From Mangifera indica (lineage: Eukaryota; Streptophyta; Magnoliopsida; Sapindales; Anacardiaceae), in NCBI RefSeq assembly GCF_011075055.1, contig NC_058145.1, forward strand, positions 12,211,894-12,275,893: 64,000 nucleotides of DNA, given 5' to 3'. The position numbers were made by a program, and so were the translations under genes. Positions 61,852 to 64,000 of this stretch are shown here, one piece after another (position 1 is the first letter of the stretch; every line of letters begins with the position of its first letter). The notes under the pieces are model-generated. The model saw only the letters and a list, made by a program, of their open reading frames with translations. It searched no databases and was not told the origin of the DNA.

Positions 61852-63483
61852 ATGTCGTGTACGTTAGCGGTTTCTAACTCTCCCGTGTTTTCTCCGTCAT
61901 CGTCTCTGTTTGAACCGCTTGCTCTCCCGTTAGCCCACGTTAAGTTTTCGCCTTCGTCTGCGTTGTCTCCGACCCCTTCTTCTCCTTGTTCTCCTTTTCG
62001 GTTTCGTATTCAGAAGCCACTCACTAGAACGACGTCGTCGGCTGCAGTTGCGGCTGAGGCGTCCACACAGACGATACTGAAAAGAAAGAGGCCGGCGAAG
62101 CTTCATATTCCCGTTGCTGCCTTGGGCTTTGGAGGGTCGGTGACTCCCAGAGAAGGGAAAAGAGATGAAGTGGAAGAGGAAAGAGAAGGGTGTTACTCTG
62201 TTTATTGTAAAAGAGGGAGAAGAGAATTTATGGAGGATCGTTACTCTGCTGTCCTTGATTTCCAAGGAGATTCGAAACAGGTATTGTAAAATAAATTATT
62301 TTAGTACAATTTTAATTGATTTTTGAGTTTCAATGTTTAAAAGGAGAATTAGGATGCTGGATTTGATCAACAGATTTGCCAAAAAAGTATGTTAAATTGT
62401 GCCTTTAAAGGGGAATTTTAGCGATTAATACTGGGTTTTAGGGATAATTGATGAATATTCTCCTCAATTCAAGAATAAATTTTACAATAAATTCATATAA
62501 AAGAAATTATTCTCCTTTGAAAGCGAACTTTAGCAATAATTTTAGAGTTGAGTGGTGTTTGATATGCTTCAATTCTTTACTTGTAGGCTATCTTTGGTAT
62601 TTTTGATGGACATGGAGGCGCCAAAGCTGCTGAATATGCAGCAGGGAATCTAGATAAGAACATTTTGGAGGAATTGACGAAGAATGGTGAACATGAAATT
62701 GCGGATGCAGTCAAACGTGGTTATTTGAATACAGATTCTGAGTTTCTAAAGGAAGATGTCCGTGGTGGCTCATGTTGTGTGACAGCTTTGATACGAAAAG
62801 GAACTCTTATTGTATCAAATGCTGGTGATTGTCGAGCTGTGATGAGCCATGGAGGCCTAGCTGAGGCCCTCACATCGGATCACCGCCCCTCAAGGGAGGA
62901 TGAAAAGAACAGAATTGAGACTCTGGTAAGCAGCTAAACGATCTTGTCAATGCGCAAATTATAAGGGAGAGGCCTTATTTGAATTTCAGCTAATGTGTTG
63001 TTACAAAATTTGTTTTGCAGGGTGGCTATGTTGATTTGTGCCATGGTCTATGGAGAGTGCAGGGATCTCTTGCTGTGTCTAGAGGCATCGGTGATCGCCA
63101 CCTTAAACAGTGGGTAATAGCTGAGCCAGAAACAACAATCATAAGAATCAAACCCGAATACGAGTTCCTAATTCTAGCATCTGATGGCTTGTGGGATAAG
63201 GTAACATATAGTTTGCTATCTATCACTCACTTCCAAAGCATTTTATATGAATTTCAATCCTCATAATCAGGTAAAATTTCAAAATCAATCTAAAGTAATT
63301 TTTTTCCTTCTGTGCTTTCAGGTTAGTAACCAGGAAGCAGTTGATATTGCTCGCCATTTTTGCAGAGACATTGATGTACCGGCACCGATGTTAGCTTGCA
63401 AAAAGCTTGTAGACCTCTCTGTGTCTCGAGGTTCTGTTGATGACATTAGTGTGATGCTGATTCAATTGAATAGCTACATTTGA
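61852..63483 (+). CDS. Protein phosphatase 2C of the AP2C1/AP2C2 type (MAPK phosphatase)
   Basis: Four exons, 61852-62280, 62587-62925, 63021-63200 and 63322-63483, all phase 0 with GT-AG borders, give 369 residues. The start MSCTLAVSNSPVFSPSSS agrees with AP2C1-type proteins. A serine/proline-rich N-terminus leads to LKRKRPAKLHIPV, a kinase interaction motif (basic cluster, then L-x-I) used to dock MAP kinases. The catalytic domain has all PP2C metal and phosphate motifs: RREFMEDRY, FDGHGG, GSCCVTAL, NAGDCRA, SLAVSRGIGD, ASDGLWDK and DDISVML. In Arabidopsis these enzymes dephosphorylate stress MAPKs such as MPK4/MPK6 and dampen wound and defence signalling; that role is inferred here. Confidence 0.96.
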
Positions 63484-64000
63484 TTTTTCCCCATGACTAC
63501 ACATGATAGGAAAATCCAACCAATGCCCAGGCCGATAGTAATTTCTTCACTTTTTAGTACTCACCGGTGCTATGTTTTGAGGCTGAAGGTGAAGGGGGGG
63601 TTGGTGATGGGATGTTAAGAGTACTCCAATATTTAACCACTCACAGCAGAAGAAGAGAGAATTTGATACTTACATTCTTTTATTGATTTATTCATAGAGA
63701 TTCATTGACCTTGAAATGTAAATAATAAGTTGATTAGAGATGCTTAGATTATTTTTCCCCTTTAATCAAATAATATCAGCTTCATTTTTTCCAGTACAAG
63801 TTCTATACTAAAACCCAGCCAGAATTATTGATACTACTTATTCTTGATTGATTGATGTTATGGTATAAGTTCTTAGATGTCAATCAAATTAGCACAAATA
63901 AACAGACTATGCACTCATCTTACAAGAAGAGAGAATTTTGTGGGAACAACATTAGGATAGAATTTTGTTGGAATGAAATGAAATATGTTTCAATCATCAA
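63484..64000. other. 3' flank of the PP2C gene
   Basis: Probably the 3'-UTR up to roughly 63750, then AT-rich intergenic sequence to the window end. No further gene is visible. Confidence 0.5.

Overview
The window is nuclear DNA of a flowering plant, almost certainly a eudicot. It is AT-rich, its genes carry many spliceosomal introns, gene-free stretches are filled with transposon relics, and the gene families (plant U-box/ARM ligase, TBL, AP2C-type PP2C, class-II asparagine synthetase, SelT-like) are typical of land plants. Species is not determinable by eye; a woody rosid is plausible. Exon junctions were placed by reading frame, conserved protein sequence and splice signals.

Layout. 1-2.85 kb: 5' part of a U-box/ARM E3 ligase gene on the minus strand, running off the left edge. 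3.1-29 kb: a repeat-rich zone with three broken copies of a SelT-like gene, a Mutator-like element with a 9-bp target duplication, a tandem satellite, a degenerate DUF1639-type fragment, one small apparently intact B3-domain gene, a solo LTR with a perfect 5-bp duplication, a 1.65-kb tandem duplication, a TlyA-type rRNA methyltransferase pseudogene and the 3' end of a Ty3-like retroelement. 29.8-31.7 kb: the intact SelT-like gene. 33.5-35.3 kb: PHF5A/SF3b splicing subunit with a long 5'-UTR intron. 36.6-38.2 kb: 2-oxoglutarate/Fe(II) dioxygenase of the gibberellin-oxidase type. 39-41.4 kb: decayed exon-like pieces, including an IDM1-type TDBD fragment. 42.6-44.6 kb: TBL/PMR5-type wall acetyltransferase-like gene. 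46.1-49.1 kb: a complete 13-exon asparagine synthetase on the minus strand. 49.3-57.7 kb: gene desert with two hAT-like elements with 8-bp duplications. 57.7-58.3 kb: a small RNA locus with a convincing C/D snoRNA against 18S rRNA and a possible H/ACA partner, behind a site II/telo-box promoter. 61.9-63.5 kb: an AP2C1/AP2C2-type protein phosphatase 2C.

The genes do not form a pathway or operon. Their order (PHF5A, TBL, AP2C-type PP2C; SelT near a PMR5-like gene and asparagine synthetase) recalls ancient microsynteny with Arabidopsis blocks. I found no convincing undescribed system. The most interesting items are the snoRNA locus, the SelT duplication history, the well-delimited transposons with target duplications, and a GC-AG intron in the asparagine synthetase gene.
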